Positions 27,910 through 38,900 of a DNA stretch of 64,000 nucleotides are shown one piece after another. The stretch comes from Amycolatopsis arida. GTDB taxonomy: Bacteria; Actinomycetota; Actinomycetes; Mycobacteriales; Pseudonocardiaceae. The stretch's first letter is position 1, and each line of letters starts with the position of its first letter. The notes beneath the pieces were generated by a model. The model did not search any database, was not told the origin of the DNA, and was given only the letters and a program-made list of their open reading frames with translations. A program made the translations under genes and the position numbers. The stretch covers positions 186,001-250,000 of the forward strand of contig NZ_FOWW01000009.1 in the NCBI RefSeq assembly GCF_900115565.1, in the 5' to 3' direction.

Positions 27910-28671
27910 ATGACCTACCCGCCGCAGCAACCAGGGCCGCAGGGGCCCTACGGCCAGCAACCGGGTGGCTACCCACCCGGCGGGCCGCAGCAGGGCGGAG
28001 CGCCGCGGTACGGGCAGCCGGGACCCGGCCCGCAGCAGTACGGTCAGCCCCAGCAGTACGGCCAGCCTGGGCCCTACCAGCAGGGCGGGACCGCTCCGTT
28101 CGCGCAGCCCGGCGGGTTCGACCCCTACGGCCAGCCCGGCGGGCAACCCGGAGGTCGGCCGCCCAAGAAGAAGACCGGCCTCGTCGTCGGACTCGCGCTG
28201 GCGGGGGTGCTCGTCGTCGGCGGGGTGATCGCGCTGATCCTGGTGCTGACCAGCGACGACGAGGAGCCGCAGGCGCAGGGGTCGGGCTCGGGGCAGCCCA
28301 CCACGAGCGCGTCGGCGCAGGCCACCATCCCGCCGCCGAACTCCCGTGGGCCCTCGACCCGGTCGACCACGCCGGGGGCCGGCGGGTCGGCCGGTGACGT
28401 CGCCGAGTTGAAGACCATCGGCGACACGTTCGCCGACGGGATCAACAAGGCGGACGTCGCGCTCGCCCGGAGCGTGGTCTGCGACCCGAACAAGATCAAG
28501 GACACCCTCGAGCCACCGCCGCCGGGCAGCGGCATCAAGCGGGTGGGCGAGCCGAAGGTCACCGGCAGCACCGCGAAGGTGAGCTTCGAGGTCACCGACA
28601 AGGGCAAGACGGAAGAACAGGACCTGGAGGCCCGCAAGGAGTCCGGCGGGTGGTGCTTCACCGGGAACTGA
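27910..28671 (+). CDS. Pro/Gln/Gly-rich single-pass membrane protein
   Basis: 253-residue envelope protein of unknown function. Residues 1-88 are low-complexity P/Q/G/Y sequence, then KKK and a transmembrane helix (GLVVGLALAGVLVVGGVIAL, about 92-112), a Ser/Thr/Pro linker, and an extracytoplasmic domain from about 165 with two cysteines (VVCDPN, WCFTGN). Architecture resembles the DUF4333 protein at 4225-4959, and the C-terminal part may be a DUF4878/lumazine-type small alpha-beta fold, which I cannot confirm. ATG 27910 follows GAAGAGG. Confidence 0.75.
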   Translation: MTYPPQQPGPQGPYGQQPGGYPPGGPQQGGAPRYGQPGPGPQQYGQPQQYGQPGPYQQGGTAPFAQPGGFDPYGQPGGQPGGRPPKKKTGLVVGLALAGVLVVGGVIALILVLTSDDEEPQAQGSGSGQPTTSASAQATIPPPNSRGPSTRSTTPGAGGSAGDVAELKTIGDTFADGINKADVALARSVVCDPNKIKDTLEPPPPGSGIKRVGEPKVTGSTAKVSFEVTDKGKTEEQDLEARKESGGWCFTGN

Positions 28672-28694
28672 GCGGGAACCGAGCGAGGCTCCCG

Positions 28695-28722
28695 GCCGGC
28701 GGGGGTGGCCACCCCCGCCGGC
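28695..28722. terminator. Bidirectional terminator, perfect 28-bp palindrome
   Basis: Arms of 14 bases (GCCGGCGGGGGTGG and its complement) meet without spacer between the convergent stops of the membrane protein gene and trmI, directly abutting the trmI stop codon. Very stable; no T tract. Likely terminates both transcripts. Confidence 0.7.
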
Positions 28723-29646
<924 letters not shown>

Positions 29647-30798
29647 CTAGCGCCTCGGCTCGGTCAGCGCGGCGCGGAGGTCCTCGCGGCGCAGCACCCC
29701 CGCGGGCCGGCCTTCCTCGTCGACCACCAAAAACTGCCACGCCGGGGCCTCCCGCACCCGCTCGGCGACCTCCTCCCCCGGGTCGGACACCAGCAGGACC
29801 GTCTCCGCCCGGATCGGCTCGGCCGCCTGCTCGGCGGGCGCGTGCGGGGACGACTCCGCCAGCCGCTGGGCGGACGCCTCGTCCAGCAGGCCGGCGGCCA
29901 CGCCGTCGGCCCGGACCAGCACCACGCCGCGGCCGGCGGAGGCGGCCAGCGCGTCGGACACCGGGCTCTCCGCGGGCAGCTGCAGGACCGGGCGGACCAG
30001 GTCGGTGAGCACCAGGCCGTCCGGCCAGCTCCGCCGGCTCTCGGCGGCCAGCTCGCCGCTGGCGCCCACCACGACGAACGAGGCGGTCACCACGCACACG
30101 CCGAGCCGTAGCCAGCGGTCGTCACTGCCGGCCGCGAGGCCCCACAGTGCCCAGACGAGCAGGGCGGTCGCCACCAACCACCCGCCGGCGACGCCGGCCC
30201 TGGTGCCCTTCAACCGGGTGCCGGTGAGCGCCCACACCCCCGCCCGGAGCATCCTGCCGCCGTCCAGCGGGAGCCCGGGCAGCAGGTTGAACACGCCCAC
30301 GGCGAGGTTGGCGACGGCGCACTCGGCGACCAGCAGCCAGGTGATCCCGCCGGAAGGGACGGCCAGCAACAGCAGGCCGCACAGCCCGGCGAGCAGGATC
30401 GACACCACCGGACCGGCCGCGGCGACGAGGCCCTCGTAGGCCGGCGTCCGGGGGGTGCGGCCCACCTCGGACAGCCCGCCGAGCAGGAACAGCCGCACCC
30501 GGCGCACGGGGATGCCCAGCCGCAGCGCCACCAGGCAGTGCCCGAGCTCGTGGGCCAGCACCGACAGGGCGAGCAGCACCGCGAACGCGGCCGCGAGCAC
30601 CCACCCGGTGGCGGGGCCGGCCCCGGGGAGCAGCCGCCCGGCCAGCGGGGCGTAGAGCACCACGACCACCAGCGCGCCGATCCACCACGACGGCGCGAGC
30701 AGGACCGGCACCCCGTCGACGCGGAAGAGCAGGAGGCCACCGTCCAGCGACGCGCGCCCGCTGGACCTCCGCCGTGTCCCTGCCCCGGTGGCGTCCAC
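29647..30798 (-). CDS. Site-2 protease family membrane metalloprotease with CBS-like tail
   Basis: 383-residue intramembrane zinc protease (M50). The HELGH motif lies in SVLAHELGHCLVALRLG; the third zinc ligand is in FNLLPGLPLDGGRMLRAGVWAL. About six transmembrane helices occur between residues 25 and 250, and a C-terminal cytosolic region (from about 265) resembles a degenerate CBS pair, ending in VVDEEGRPAGVLRREDLRAAL. Start is uncertain: GTG 30798 is preferred, since upstream residues in the open frame are low-complexity and would overlap the divergent gene's promoter. Substrate unknown. Confidence 0.82.
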   Translation of the reverse strand: MDATGAGTRRRSSGRASLDGGLLLFRVDGVPVLLAPSWWIGALVVVVLYAPLAGRLLPGAGPATGWVLAAAFAVLLALSVLAHELGHCLVALRLGIPVRRVRLFLLGGLSEVGRTPRTPAYEGLVAAAGPVVSILLAGLCGLLLLAVPSGGITWLLVAECAVANLAVGVFNLLPGLPLDGGRMLRAGVWALTGTRLKGTRAGVAGGWLVATALLVWALWGLAAGSDDRWLRLGVCVVTASFVVVGASGELAAESRRSWPDGLVLTDLVRPVLQLPAESPVSDALAASAGRGVVLVRADGVAAGLLDEASAQRLAESSPHAPAEQAAEPIRAETVLLVSDPGEEVAERVREAPAWQFLVVDEEGRPAGVLRREDLRAALTEPRR

Positions 30799-30955
30799 CG
30801 GAACAGCGTAGAAGAACCCGCCGCAAAACGCGGGTGAACCACCGGCGGTTCCCGACCCCGTGCTCCGGCACACGGTCCCCGACGTCCCGCGAGACAGGAC
30901 GGACACGCCCCGCGCCGGTCCGGGGACTGTCGGCGCTCACCGTTACCCTCGCCGC

Positions 30956-31936
30956 ATGGCACAGGGAACGACGGACGACGTACGGGTGCTCGACCGCGAG
31001 GGACCGGCCGCCGGGCCCACCGCCGAGCCCACCGAAACCGCCGAGCCCACCGACACCACCACTCCCCTCCCGACCCCCGAGCCGGCCGAGCGGGCGGTCC
31101 GCCGGCCGGCGCTGTCGCCGTCCCGGGCCGCCGACTTCAAGCAGTGCCCGTTGCTCTACCGGTTCCGCGCCGTCGACCGACTGCCCGAACCGCCGACCAG
31201 GGCCCAGCTGCGCGGCACCCTCGTGCACTCCGTGCTGGAGAAGCTGTTCGCGCTGCCCGCCGCCGAGCGAATGCCCGAGCGGGCCAGGGACCTGCTCGCG
31301 CCCGCGTGGGCGGAGCTGGCCGAGCAGAGTCCGGAGTGGACGGAGCTGTTCCCCGGCGCCGAGTCGGCCGAGGTCACCGAATGGCTGGGCTCGGCCGCCG
31401 AGCTGCTCGACGCCTACTTCCGGTTGGAGGACCCGCGCCGGCTGGAGCCGGAGGCGTGCGAGCTGCACGTGGAGACCGAGCTCGGGTCCGGGGTGCTGCT
31501 GCGCGGCTACGTCGACCGGCTCGACGTCGCCCCCACCGGTGAGATCCGGGTGGTGGACTACAAGACCGGCGCGGCGCCGCGGGCGATCGGCGAGGCCAAG
31601 GCCATGTTCCAGATGAAGTTCTACGCCGTGGTGCTGTGGCGGCTGCGCGGCGTGGTGCCCCGCCAGCTCAAGCTCATGTACCTCACCGACGGCCAGGCGC
31701 TGGCCTACACCCCGGACGAGGCCGAGCTGCGCCGCTTCGAGCGCACCCTGGAGGCCATCTGGCAGGCGATCCTGCGTGCCGGGCGGACCGGAGACTTCCG
31801 GCCCAGCCCGAGCCGGCTCTGCGACTGGTGCGCCCACCGGGCGCTGTGCCCTTCCCACGGGGGCACCCCGCCCGAGTACCCGGGCTGGCCCGAGCCCGAC
31901 GCGGGTGAGGAGTCGCCATTGGACCGGGCGGACTGA
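30956..31936 (+). CDS. RecB-family PD-(D/E)XK exonuclease
   Basis: 326-residue nuclease of the RecB/Cas4-like PD-(D/E)XK type. A Glu/Pro/Thr-rich N-terminus (1-60) is followed by SPSRAADFKQCPLLYRFR with the first cysteine, the histidine in LRGTLVHSVLEKLF, the acidic GYVDRLDVAP, the catalytic VVDYKTG (Asp and Lys) and a terminal CDWCAHRALC cluster; four cysteines fit a 4Fe-4S clasp. Matches Rv2119 in order. ATG 30956 has TACCCT 6 nt upstream, so leaderless. Role in repair or nucleic acid processing is inferred. Confidence 0.88.
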   Translation: MAQGTTDDVRVLDREGPAAGPTAEPTETAEPTDTTTPLPTPEPAERAVRRPALSPSRAADFKQCPLLYRFRAVDRLPEPPTRAQLRGTLVHSVLEKLFALPAAERMPERARDLLAPAWAELAEQSPEWTELFPGAESAEVTEWLGSAAELLDAYFRLEDPRRLEPEACELHVETELGSGVLLRGYVDRLDVAPTGEIRVVDYKTGAAPRAIGEAKAMFQMKFYAVVLWRLRGVVPRQLKLMYLTDGQALAYTPDEAELRRFERTLEAIWQAILRAGRTGDFRPSPSRLCDWCAHRALCPSHGGTPPEYPGWPEPDAGEESPLDRAD

Positions 31937-31958
31937 GCGGGTCGACCGGGAGGCCAGG

Positions 31959-32741
31959 ATGGACGCCGTGGACGCCTTCTACGTCCCGCTGGGCGCCGGC
32001 CGGTTCCGGGCCACCGAGCACACGGCGGGCCCGTGGACCCCGGACGCGCAGCACTTCGGACCGCCGTCGGCGCTGCTGGCGCGGGCGCTGGAGGAGGTCC
32101 CCGCCGGCCGGGAGATGGTGCTCGGCCGGGTCACCGTGGAGATCCTGGGACCGGCGCCGGTGGCCGAGCTGGCCGTGCGGGTCGAGCTGGCGCGCCCGGG
32201 CCGGTCGGTGGAGCTGCTGGTGGCGGAGCTCGTGGCGGGCGACCGGCCGGTCGCCAGGGCGACGGCATGGCGGTTCGCCGCGTCCGACACCAGCGAGGCC
32301 GCCGCGGGCGACGCCGCACCACTGCCCCCGCCGGAGGGCTGCCCGCCGGCGTCCTGGCCTCCGGGATGGCACGGCGGCTACCTCGACGCCGTGGAGTGGC
32401 GGACCGTGGCGGGCGGGACCGACCGATCGGGTGACACCACGGTGTGGGCGCGGCAGCGGGTCGCGCTCGTCGACGGGGAGAAGCCGAGCGGGCTGCAACG
32501 CCTGCTCACCATCGCGGACAGCGCCAGTGGGGTGTCCGCCCGGCTCGACCCGGGGCGCTGGCTGCTCATCAACGCGGAGCTGACCGTGCACGTCCACCGG
32601 GCCCCGGTGGGCGAGTGGATCGGCATGGCCGCCGCCACGGTGATCGGGCCGAGCGGCGTCGGCACCGCGCACAGCACGCTGCACGACACCGGCGGCCCGG
32701 TCGGCGCCGGCCGGCAGGCGCTGCTGGTGCGGACACGCTGA
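31959..32741 (+). CDS. Thioesterase family protein (double hot-dog)
   Basis: 260-residue acyl-CoA thioesterase-like protein. The N-terminal hot-dog (AFYVPLGAGRFRATEHTAGPW ... HFGPPSALLARALEE) and C-terminal hot-dog (WLLINAELTVHVHRAPVGEWIGM) are both present, as in TesB-like proteins; SGLQRLLTIADSASG is a helix typical of the second domain. It starts 22 bp after the RecB-like nuclease and both are likely in one transcript. ATG 31959 follows GGGAGG. Natural substrate unknown. Confidence 0.8.
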   Translation: MDAVDAFYVPLGAGRFRATEHTAGPWTPDAQHFGPPSALLARALEEVPAGREMVLGRVTVEILGPAPVAELAVRVELARPGRSVELLVAELVAGDRPVARATAWRFAASDTSEAAAGDAAPLPPPEGCPPASWPPGWHGGYLDAVEWRTVAGGTDRSGDTTVWARQRVALVDGEKPSGLQRLLTIADSASGVSARLDPGRWLLINAELTVHVHRAPVGEWIGMAAATVIGPSGVGTAHSTLHDTGGPVGAGRQALLVRTR

Positions 32742-32815
32742 GCGGGTACCCGGCGCGCCGGGTCGAGATCCACTAACCTGCCGGGGACGACCAACAGCAT
32801 GGAGTGTGGCCTGGC

Positions 32816-33757
32816 ATGCAGATCACCTCGGTGGTCAATCAGAAAGGCGGGGTCGGCAAGACCGCGCTCAGCGTCGGCCTCGCCGCGGCACTCGCCGAGC
32901 GTGGTCGGCGGACACTGCTCGTCGACCTCGATCCGCAGGGCCATGCCACCACCGAGCTCCTCGGGCTGCCCGAGGCGCCGGCGCAGGGCCCGACCCTGGC
33001 CAAGGCGCTGCTCAAGATGTGGAAGGGCCCGGTCGAGGAGCTGATCGTGTCGCACCCGCGGTGCACCATCGGCCCCGGCGGGGCGCTCGACGTCATCCCC
33101 ACCTGCAGCGGGATGTTCGACCTCATCCGACGACTGGACCAGTTCCGCGTGCCCGGGTGGCAACTGGCCAGGGTCATCCAGTTCGCCAACTACGACCACG
33201 TGGTGGTCGACTGCCCGCCCGCGCTGGACGTGCTGACCAACAACGCGATCGCGGCGACGCACGGCGTGCTGGTTCCGGTGCAGCCCGACCGCACCAGCAT
33301 CCGGGCGCTGCGGCTGCTCCGCGAGCAGATCAGCTACGTCGAGCAGAGCGTGGGCCGGCCGCCGGTCACCTTCTACGGGCTGGTGCCCGGCCTGTACCGG
33401 CGGCCGATGTCGTCCTACGCGGCGGCGGCGATGGAGGAGCTGGCCGCGTTCGGGATCCCGGTGCTGCCGCACGTCCCGCTCGGCGTGGTGATCAACGAGG
33501 CCGCGGCCCGCGGGGTGCCGGTGACCACGTTCGCCCCGGAGACGGTGCAGGCCGCGGCGTTCCGGCAGATCGCCCACGTCGTCGACTCGGCCACGCCAGC
33601 CGGCGGCCAGGCGCCCACCCTGCCGCCGGACGAGCACGAGGACTTCGTGTTCGAGGACTTCATCGCCGAGGTCGCCGACGCCCGCAACGCCAACGACAAC
33701 GGCTCCCGCCGGCGGCTGTACGACCTGCTCCCCAAGAAGCCCCGCTCCCCACGTTGA
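32816..33757 (+). CDS. ParA/Soj-family ATPase, orphan
   Basis: 313-residue deviant-Walker ATPase. The P-loop NQKGGVGKTALSVGLAAAL (about 7-26) with the signature Lys, Walker A' LLVDLDPQGHATTELLG, and VVVDCPPALDVLTNNAI (Walker B region) are intact. Such proteins position DNA or protein cargoes. No ParB or parS-like sequence is adjacent; the neighbours are thioesterase and hisG, so it is not the chromosomal parAB pair. ATG 32816 chosen by family start (MQITSVVNQKGG); GTG 32804 is in frame. A TAACCT hexamer at 32774-32779 may be the -10 box. Confidence 0.88.
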   Translation: MQITSVVNQKGGVGKTALSVGLAAALAERGRRTLLVDLDPQGHATTELLGLPEAPAQGPTLAKALLKMWKGPVEELIVSHPRCTIGPGGALDVIPTCSGMFDLIRRLDQFRVPGWQLARVIQFANYDHVVVDCPPALDVLTNNAIAATHGVLVPVQPDRTSIRALRLLREQISYVEQSVGRPPVTFYGLVPGLYRRPMSSYAAAAMEELAAFGIPVLPHVPLGVVINEAAARGVPVTTFAPETVQAAAFRQIAHVVDSATPAGGQAPTLPPDEHEDFVFEDFIAEVADARNANDNGSRRRLYDLLPKKPRSPR

Positions 33758-33773
33758 ACCGGGGCCGCCGGGC

Positions 33774-34619
33774 CTAGAGGCGGCAGGAGCGGATGTCGGA
33801 GGCGAGGATGGCCTTCGCGCCCACCTCGGCCAGCTCGTCCATGACCTGGTTGACCCGCTTGCGGGACACCATCGCGCGCACCGCCACCCACCCGTCGTGG
33901 GCCAGCGGGGAGACCGTCGGCGACTGCAGCCCCGGGGTGATCGCGATCGCCCGCTCCAGCAGCTCCCGCGGGCAGTCGTAGTCGAGCATCATGTACTGCT
34001 GGGCGAACACCACCCCGCGCAGCCGCGCGGTCAGCTGGGTCTTGGCCCGCGTCTCCTGGCTGCCGGCACGGTGCACCAGCACCGCCTCCGACACGCAGAT
34101 CGGGTCGCCGAACGCCACCAGGTCGTGCTGGCGCAGCGTGCGGCCGGAGCCCACCACGTCGGCGACGGCGTCGGCCACCCCCAGCTGCACCGAGATCTCC
34201 ACGGCACCGTCCAGCCGGATCACCTCCGCCTCGATGCCCTGCCGGGCGAGGTCGTCTCGCACCAGCCGCGGGTAGGAGGTGGCCAGCCGCTTGCCGGCGA
34301 GGTCGGCCGGCTTCCAGTCCCGCCCGGCCGGCGCGGCGTAGCGGAAGGTGGACCCGCCGAACCCGAGCTGCAGCAACTCCTCGACCGGGGCGCCGGAGTC
34401 CAACGCCAGGTCACGGCCGGTGATGCCCAGGTCGAGCTCGCCCGAGCCGACGTAGATCGGGATGTCCTTGGGCCGGAGGAAGAAGAACTCGACGTCGTTG
34501 ACCGGGTCGAGCACCGTGAGGTCGCGCTGCTCGTGCCGCTGCCGGTACCCGGCCTCGGCGAGCATCTCACCCGCCGCGCCGGCCAGCGCTCCCTTGTTCG
34601 GCACCGCGACACGCAGCAT
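33774..34619 (-). CDS. hisG: ATP phosphoribosyltransferase HisG (long form)
   Basis: 281-residue first enzyme of histidine synthesis, joining ATP and PRPP to PR-ATP. The N-terminal [12 protein letters not shown] and the PRPP loop [18 protein letters not shown] are diagnostic; the C-terminal ACT-like domain (from about 205, [22 protein letters not shown]) that binds histidine for feedback inhibition is present, so it is the hexameric long form not needing HisZ. Downstream of hisE by 45 bp. Confidence 0.96.
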   Translation of the reverse strand: MLRVAVPNKGALAGAAGEMLAEAGYRQRHEQRDLTVLDPVNDVEFFFLRPKDIPIYVGSGELDLGITGRDLALDSGAPVEELLQLGFGGSTFRYAAPAGRDWKPADLAGKRLATSYPRLVRDDLARQGIEAEVIRLDGAVEISVQLGVADAVADVVGSGRTLRQHDLVAFGDPICVSEAVLVHRAGSQETRAKTQLTARLRGVVFAQQYMMLDYDCPRELLERAIAITPGLQSPTVSPLAHDGWVAVRAMVSRKRVNQVMDELAEVGAKAILASDIRSCRL

Positions 34620-34664
34620 GTTCCACTCCTTCTCGATCGTCCTCGGGCCCGGCGCGCCGGCGCG

Positions 34665-34946
34665 TCACAGGTGCCGGTAGACGTCCTCCAGGGTGACGCC
34701 CCTGCCCAGCATGAGCACCTGCACCCGGTACAGCAGCTGGGAGACTTCCTCCGCCAGCCGCTCGTCGGACTCGTGCTCGGCGGCGATCCACACCTCGCCG
34801 GCCTCCTCGAGCACCTTCTTGCCCTGGGCGTGCACGCCGGCGTCCAGCGCCGCCACCGTGCCGGAGCCGGCCGGGCGGGTCCTGGCCCGCTCGGCGAGCT
34901 CGGCGTACAGCTCGTCGAAGGTCTTCACGCCCGGTGATCCTTCCAT
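34665..34946 (-). CDS. hisE: Phosphoribosyl-ATP pyrophosphatase HisE
   Basis: 93-residue stand-alone HisE, second step of histidine synthesis, converting PR-ATP to PR-AMP. The MazG-like all-alpha fold is marked by [19 protein letters not shown] and [18 protein letters not shown] with metal-binding Glu and Asp residues. Start is either ATG 34946 (length matches the mycobacterial protein) or GTG 34928, which has GGAAGGA upstream. hisE-hisG order equals Rv2122c-Rv2121c. Confidence 0.94.
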   Translation of the reverse strand: MEGSPGVKTFDELYAELAERARTRPAGSGTVAALDAGVHAQGKKVLEEAGEVWIAAEHESDERLAEEVSQLLYRVQVLMLGRGVTLEDVYRHL

Positions 34947-35024
34947 CCGCCCGCGGCGGCCCTTCCGGTGGCCCGGGCCGCCGCGCGGGAGGTCACGTCC
35001 GGTTCGCCCGATCGAGGCGCCCGG

Positions 35025-35705
35025 CTACTCCCCCGGGCCCACCAGCACCGCGCCGAGCACCCCGGGATCGACGCCGACCAGCGAGTCGCGGAACACCCGC
35101 CCGCGCCCCGGCGGCACGGCGACGTCGTTGGGCACGACGAGCACCGCGCACCCCGCGGCGACCGCCGACTCCGCGCCCGGTGGCGAGTCCTCCACGGCGA
35201 CGCACCGGGCGGGGGCCACCCCGAGCAGCTCGGCCGCGCGCAGGTACGGCCGGGGGTGCGGCTTGTTCAGCCCATCCACCTCGTCCCCGCACACGGTGAC
35301 GTCGAACAGCTCCCGGCCGATGGTGTTCAGCGCCCGCTCGGTGAGCGCCCGCTCGGTCGAGGTCACCAGCGCGGCCGGCACGCCCGCGGCGCGCACCGCG
35401 GCGAGCGCCTCCCTGGCGCCGGGCCGCCACGGGAGCGGGTCGTCGAACAGGTCGGCGGTCCTGCGGCGGATCCACTCCCCCAGCTCGGCCACCGCCCGCG
35501 CGGTGGGCTCGTGTCCGGTGGCCCGCAGCAGCACCGCGCTGGTGCTGTCCATGTTGACCCCGACGAGGGCCGCCCGCACGTCCGGGGACAGGCTGCCGCC
35601 CAGCCACTCCACGGCGTCGTACAGCGCGACGTCCCAGAGCTTCTCCGAGTCCACCAGCGTGCCGTCCATGTCCCACAGCACCGCGGCGGGCAACGCGTCC
35701 GTCAC
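35025..35705 (-). CDS. HAD-superfamily phosphatase
   Basis: 226-residue haloacid dehalogenase-like hydrolase. Motif I LWDMDGTLVDSEKLW (about 10-24) with the two catalytic Asp, motif II ALVTSTERAL, motif III Lys in LNKPHPRPYLRAA and motif IV AVEDSPPGAESAVAAG. Subclass I cap helices lie between motif I and II. It resembles beta-phosphoglucomutase and phosphoglycolate phosphatase types; the substrate is unknown. GTG 35705 has GGGGA before it, at the end of the 75-bp repeat array that separates it from metH. Confidence 0.88.
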   Translation of the reverse strand: MTDALPAAVLWDMDGTLVDSEKLWDVALYDAVEWLGGSLSPDVRAALVGVNMDSTSAVLLRATGHEPTARAVAELGEWIRRRTADLFDDPLPWRPGAREALAAVRAAGVPAALVTSTERALTERALNTIGRELFDVTVCGDEVDGLNKPHPRPYLRAAELLGVAPARCVAVEDSPPGAESAVAAGCAVLVVPNDVAVPPGRGRVFRDSLVGVDPGVLGAVLVGPGE

Positions 35706-35712
35706 TCCCCGA

Positions 35713-35932
35713 TCCTCGCTGACGCTCGTCGCCGCGCTCGCCGGGCTGCTGTGCTCAACGGTTCGCTCGCACGCTCGCTCACACCCCTCCTCGCTGACGC
35801 TCGTCGCGGCGCTCGCCGGGCTGCTGTGCTCAACGGTTCGCTCGCACGCTCGCTCACACCCCTCCTCGCTGACGCTCGTCGCGGCGCTCGCCGGGCTGCT
35901 GTGCTCAATGGTTCGCTCGCACGCTCGCTCAC
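35713..35932. repeat. 75-bp tandem repeat, about 2.9 copies
   Basis: Three head-to-tail units begin at 35713, 35788 and 35863 and are nearly identical (a few substitutions). The array fills the whole spacer between the metH stop and the HAD gene. On the minus strand each unit starts with TGA followed by GCGAGCGTGCGAGCGAAC; the metH stop codon is the TGA of one unit, and the last unit merges into the HAD ribosome site. It is 25 codons long, so every unit repeats the stop codon in frame. Its GAGCGAGCG-type core resembles dispersed intergenic repeats of actinobacteria. Confidence 0.92.
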
Positions 35933-38900
35933 GTGTTGAAGTACTTCGCCTCGGGGTGGTGCGCCACGATCGCGTCGGTGGACTGCTCCGGGTGCAGCTG
36001 GAACTCCTCGGACAGTTTCACCCCGATCCGTTCGGGCTCGAGCAGGTCCACGATCTTGGCGCGGTCCTCCAGATCCGGGCAGGCGCCGTAGCCCAGCGAG
36101 AACCGGGCGCCCCGGTAGCCGAGCTTGAAGAACTCCTCGATCTCCGCCGGGTCCTCGTCGGCCAGCACGCCCCCGCCGGGGAACCGCAGCTCCTGCCGGA
36201 TGCGGCGGTGGAAGTACTCGGCCAGTGCCTCGGTGAGCTGCACGCCGAGGCCGTGCACCTCGAGGTAGTCGCGGTAGGCGTCGCGGGCGAACAGGTCGTT
36301 GGCGTAGTCGGCGATCGGCTGGCCCATGGTCACCAGGCTCAGCGGAACCACGTCCACCTCCCCCGTGGCCACCGCCAGCTCCCGCGGCCGGAAGAAGTCG
36401 GCGAGGCACAGCCGCCGGTCCCGCTTCTGCCGCGGGAAGGTGAACCGGGTCCGCTCGGGCGCGTCCGGGCGTGGCTCGGTCAGCACCACGAGGTCGTCAC
36501 CCTCGGCATGGGCGGGAAAGTAGCCGTAGACGACCGCGGCGTGGGCGAGCACGCCGTCGGTGGCCAGCCGGTCCAGCCAGTACCGCAGCCGGGGCCGGCC
36601 CTCGGTCTCCACCAGCTCCTCGTAGCTGGGCCCGGCGCCACCGCGGGCTCCCTTGAGCCCCCACTGGCCCATGAACGTCGCCCGCTCGTCGAGCATGGCG
36701 GCGTAGTCGGCCACCGGCACGCCCTTGACCACCCTGGTGCCCCAGAACGGCGGGGTGGGCAGCGGCACGTCGGTGGCCACGTCCGAGCGGGCCGGTGCCT
36801 CCTCGGCGTCGTCCCGCCGGGCCCTGCGGGCCTCGGCGATCCGCAGCGACCGCTCGCGGCGGGCCCTGCGCTCGGCGCGCTTGCGCTCGGCCTCCTCGTC
36901 GATCAGCGGCGACTCCCCGCGCTTGGCGGCCATGACCGCGTCCATCAGCCGCAGGCCCTCGAAGGCGTCCCGCGCGTAGCGGACCTCGCCGAGGTAGACC
37001 TCGGTCAGGTCGTTCTCCACGTAGGAGCGGGTCAGCGCGGCCCCACCGAGCAGCACCGGCCAGCGGGTGGCCACCCCGCGGGAGTTCATCTCCTCCAGGT
37101 TCTCCTTCATGATCACCGTCGACTTGACCAGCAGCCCGGACATGCCGATGGCGTCCGCGCCGTTCTCCTCGGCCGCGTCGAGGATCGCGGTGATGGGCTG
37201 CTTGATGCCGAGGTTGACCACCTCGTAGCCGTTGTTCGACAGGATGATGTCGACGAGGTTCTTGCCGATGTCGTGCACGTCGCCCTTGACGGTGGCCAGC
37301 ACGATCCGGCCCTTGCCGCGGTTCCCCTCAGGCCCTTCGCTGTCCTGTTCGATGTGCGGTTCGAGATGCGCCACCGCGGTCTTCATCACCTCGGCCGACT
37401 GCAGCACGAACGGCAGCTGCATCTGGCCCGACCCGAACAGCTCGCCGACCGTCTTCATCCCGGACAGCAGCGTGTCGTTGATGATCTCCAGGGCGGGCTT
37501 CTCGGTGAGCGCCGCGTCGAGGTCGGCCTCCAGGCCGTTGCGCTCGCCGTCCACGATGCGCCGCTCCAGCCGCTCGAACAGCGGCAACGCGGCGAGCTCG
37601 GCGGCCCGCGACTCCTTGCTCGACGCGGCGGTCTTGCCCTCGAACAGCGCCATCAGCGTCTGCAGCGGGTCGTAGCCCTCGCGCCGGCGGTCGTAGACCA
37701 GGTCCAGCGCCACCTCGCGCTGCTCCTCCGGGATCCGGGCGATCGGCAGGATCTTGCTGGCGTGCACGATCGCGGTGTCCAGCCCGGCCTCGACGCACTC
37801 GTGCAGGAACACCGAGTTCAGCACCTGCCGGGCGGCGCCGTTGAGGCCGAACGAGACGTTGGAGACGCCGAGCGTGGTCTGCACGTCCGGGTGGCGGCGC
37901 TTGAGCTCGCGGATCGCCTCGATCGTCTCGATCGCGTCGCGCCGCGACTCCTCCTGCCCGGTGCAGATGGTGAAGGTCAGCGTGTCGACGATGATGTCGC
38001 TGGCGCGCAGCCCCCAGTTGCCGGTGATGTCCTCGATCAACCGGCTGGCGATGGCCACCTTCTTCTCGGCCGTGCGGGCCTGGCCCTCCTCGTCGATGGT
38101 CAGCGCGACCACGGCGGCGCCGAACTCGCGGACCAGGCTCATCACGTTGGCGAACCGCGACTCCGGACCGTCGCCGTCCTCGTAGTTGACGGAGTTGACC
38201 GCGCACCGCCCGCCCAGGTGCTCCAGCCCGGTGCGCAGCACGTCCACCTCGGTGGAGTCCAGCATGATCGGCAGCGTGGACGCGGTGGCCAGCCGGGAGG
38301 CCAGCTCGGCCATGTCGGCCGAGCCGTCCCTGCCCACGTAGTCGACGCACAGGTCGAGCATGTGCGCGCCGTCGCGGGTCTGCTCGCGGGCGATCTCCAC
38401 GCAGTCCTCGTACCGCCCGGCGAGCATGGCCTCGCGGAACGCCTTGGAGCCGTTGGCGTTGGTCCGCTCACCGATCATCAGCACGCTGGCGTCCTGCTCG
38501 AACGGCACCGCCTGGTAGAGCGAGGACACGCCCGGCTCGAACCGCGGCGAGCGCTCCGGTGCGCGCAGGTCGGCCACCGCCTCGGCGAGCCGTCGGATGT
38601 GCTCGTCGGTGGTGCCGCAGCACCCGCCGACCAGCCCGACCCCGAACTCGCGGACGAACCCGGTGAGCGCCTCGGCCAGGCCGTCCGGGTCCAGCGGGTA
38701 GACCGCGCCGTTCGGGCCGAGCTCGGGAAGGCCCGCGTTGGGCATCACCGACAGCGGCACCGGCGCGTGCTTGGCCAACTGCCGCAGGTGCTCGCTCATC
38801 TCCGCGGGCCCGGTGGCGCAGTTCAGCCCGATCATGTCGATGCCCAGCGGCTCCAGCGCCTGTAGCGCCGCGCCGACCTCGGTGCCCAGCAGCATCGTGC

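Noticed and set aside
35713-35932. Extra coding region in the 75-bp repeats
   Set aside because: The open frame on the minus strand is a side effect of the repeat length; every unit carries an in-frame stop in the metH frame and no start signal is seen.
34693-38865. 1390-codon open frame antisense to metH
   Set aside because: Long antisense frames are usual in high-GC genomes; the translation is Arg/His/Gln/Val-rich without domains, while metH on the other strand is unmistakable. The same applies to the long frames at 13257, 19243 and 47141.
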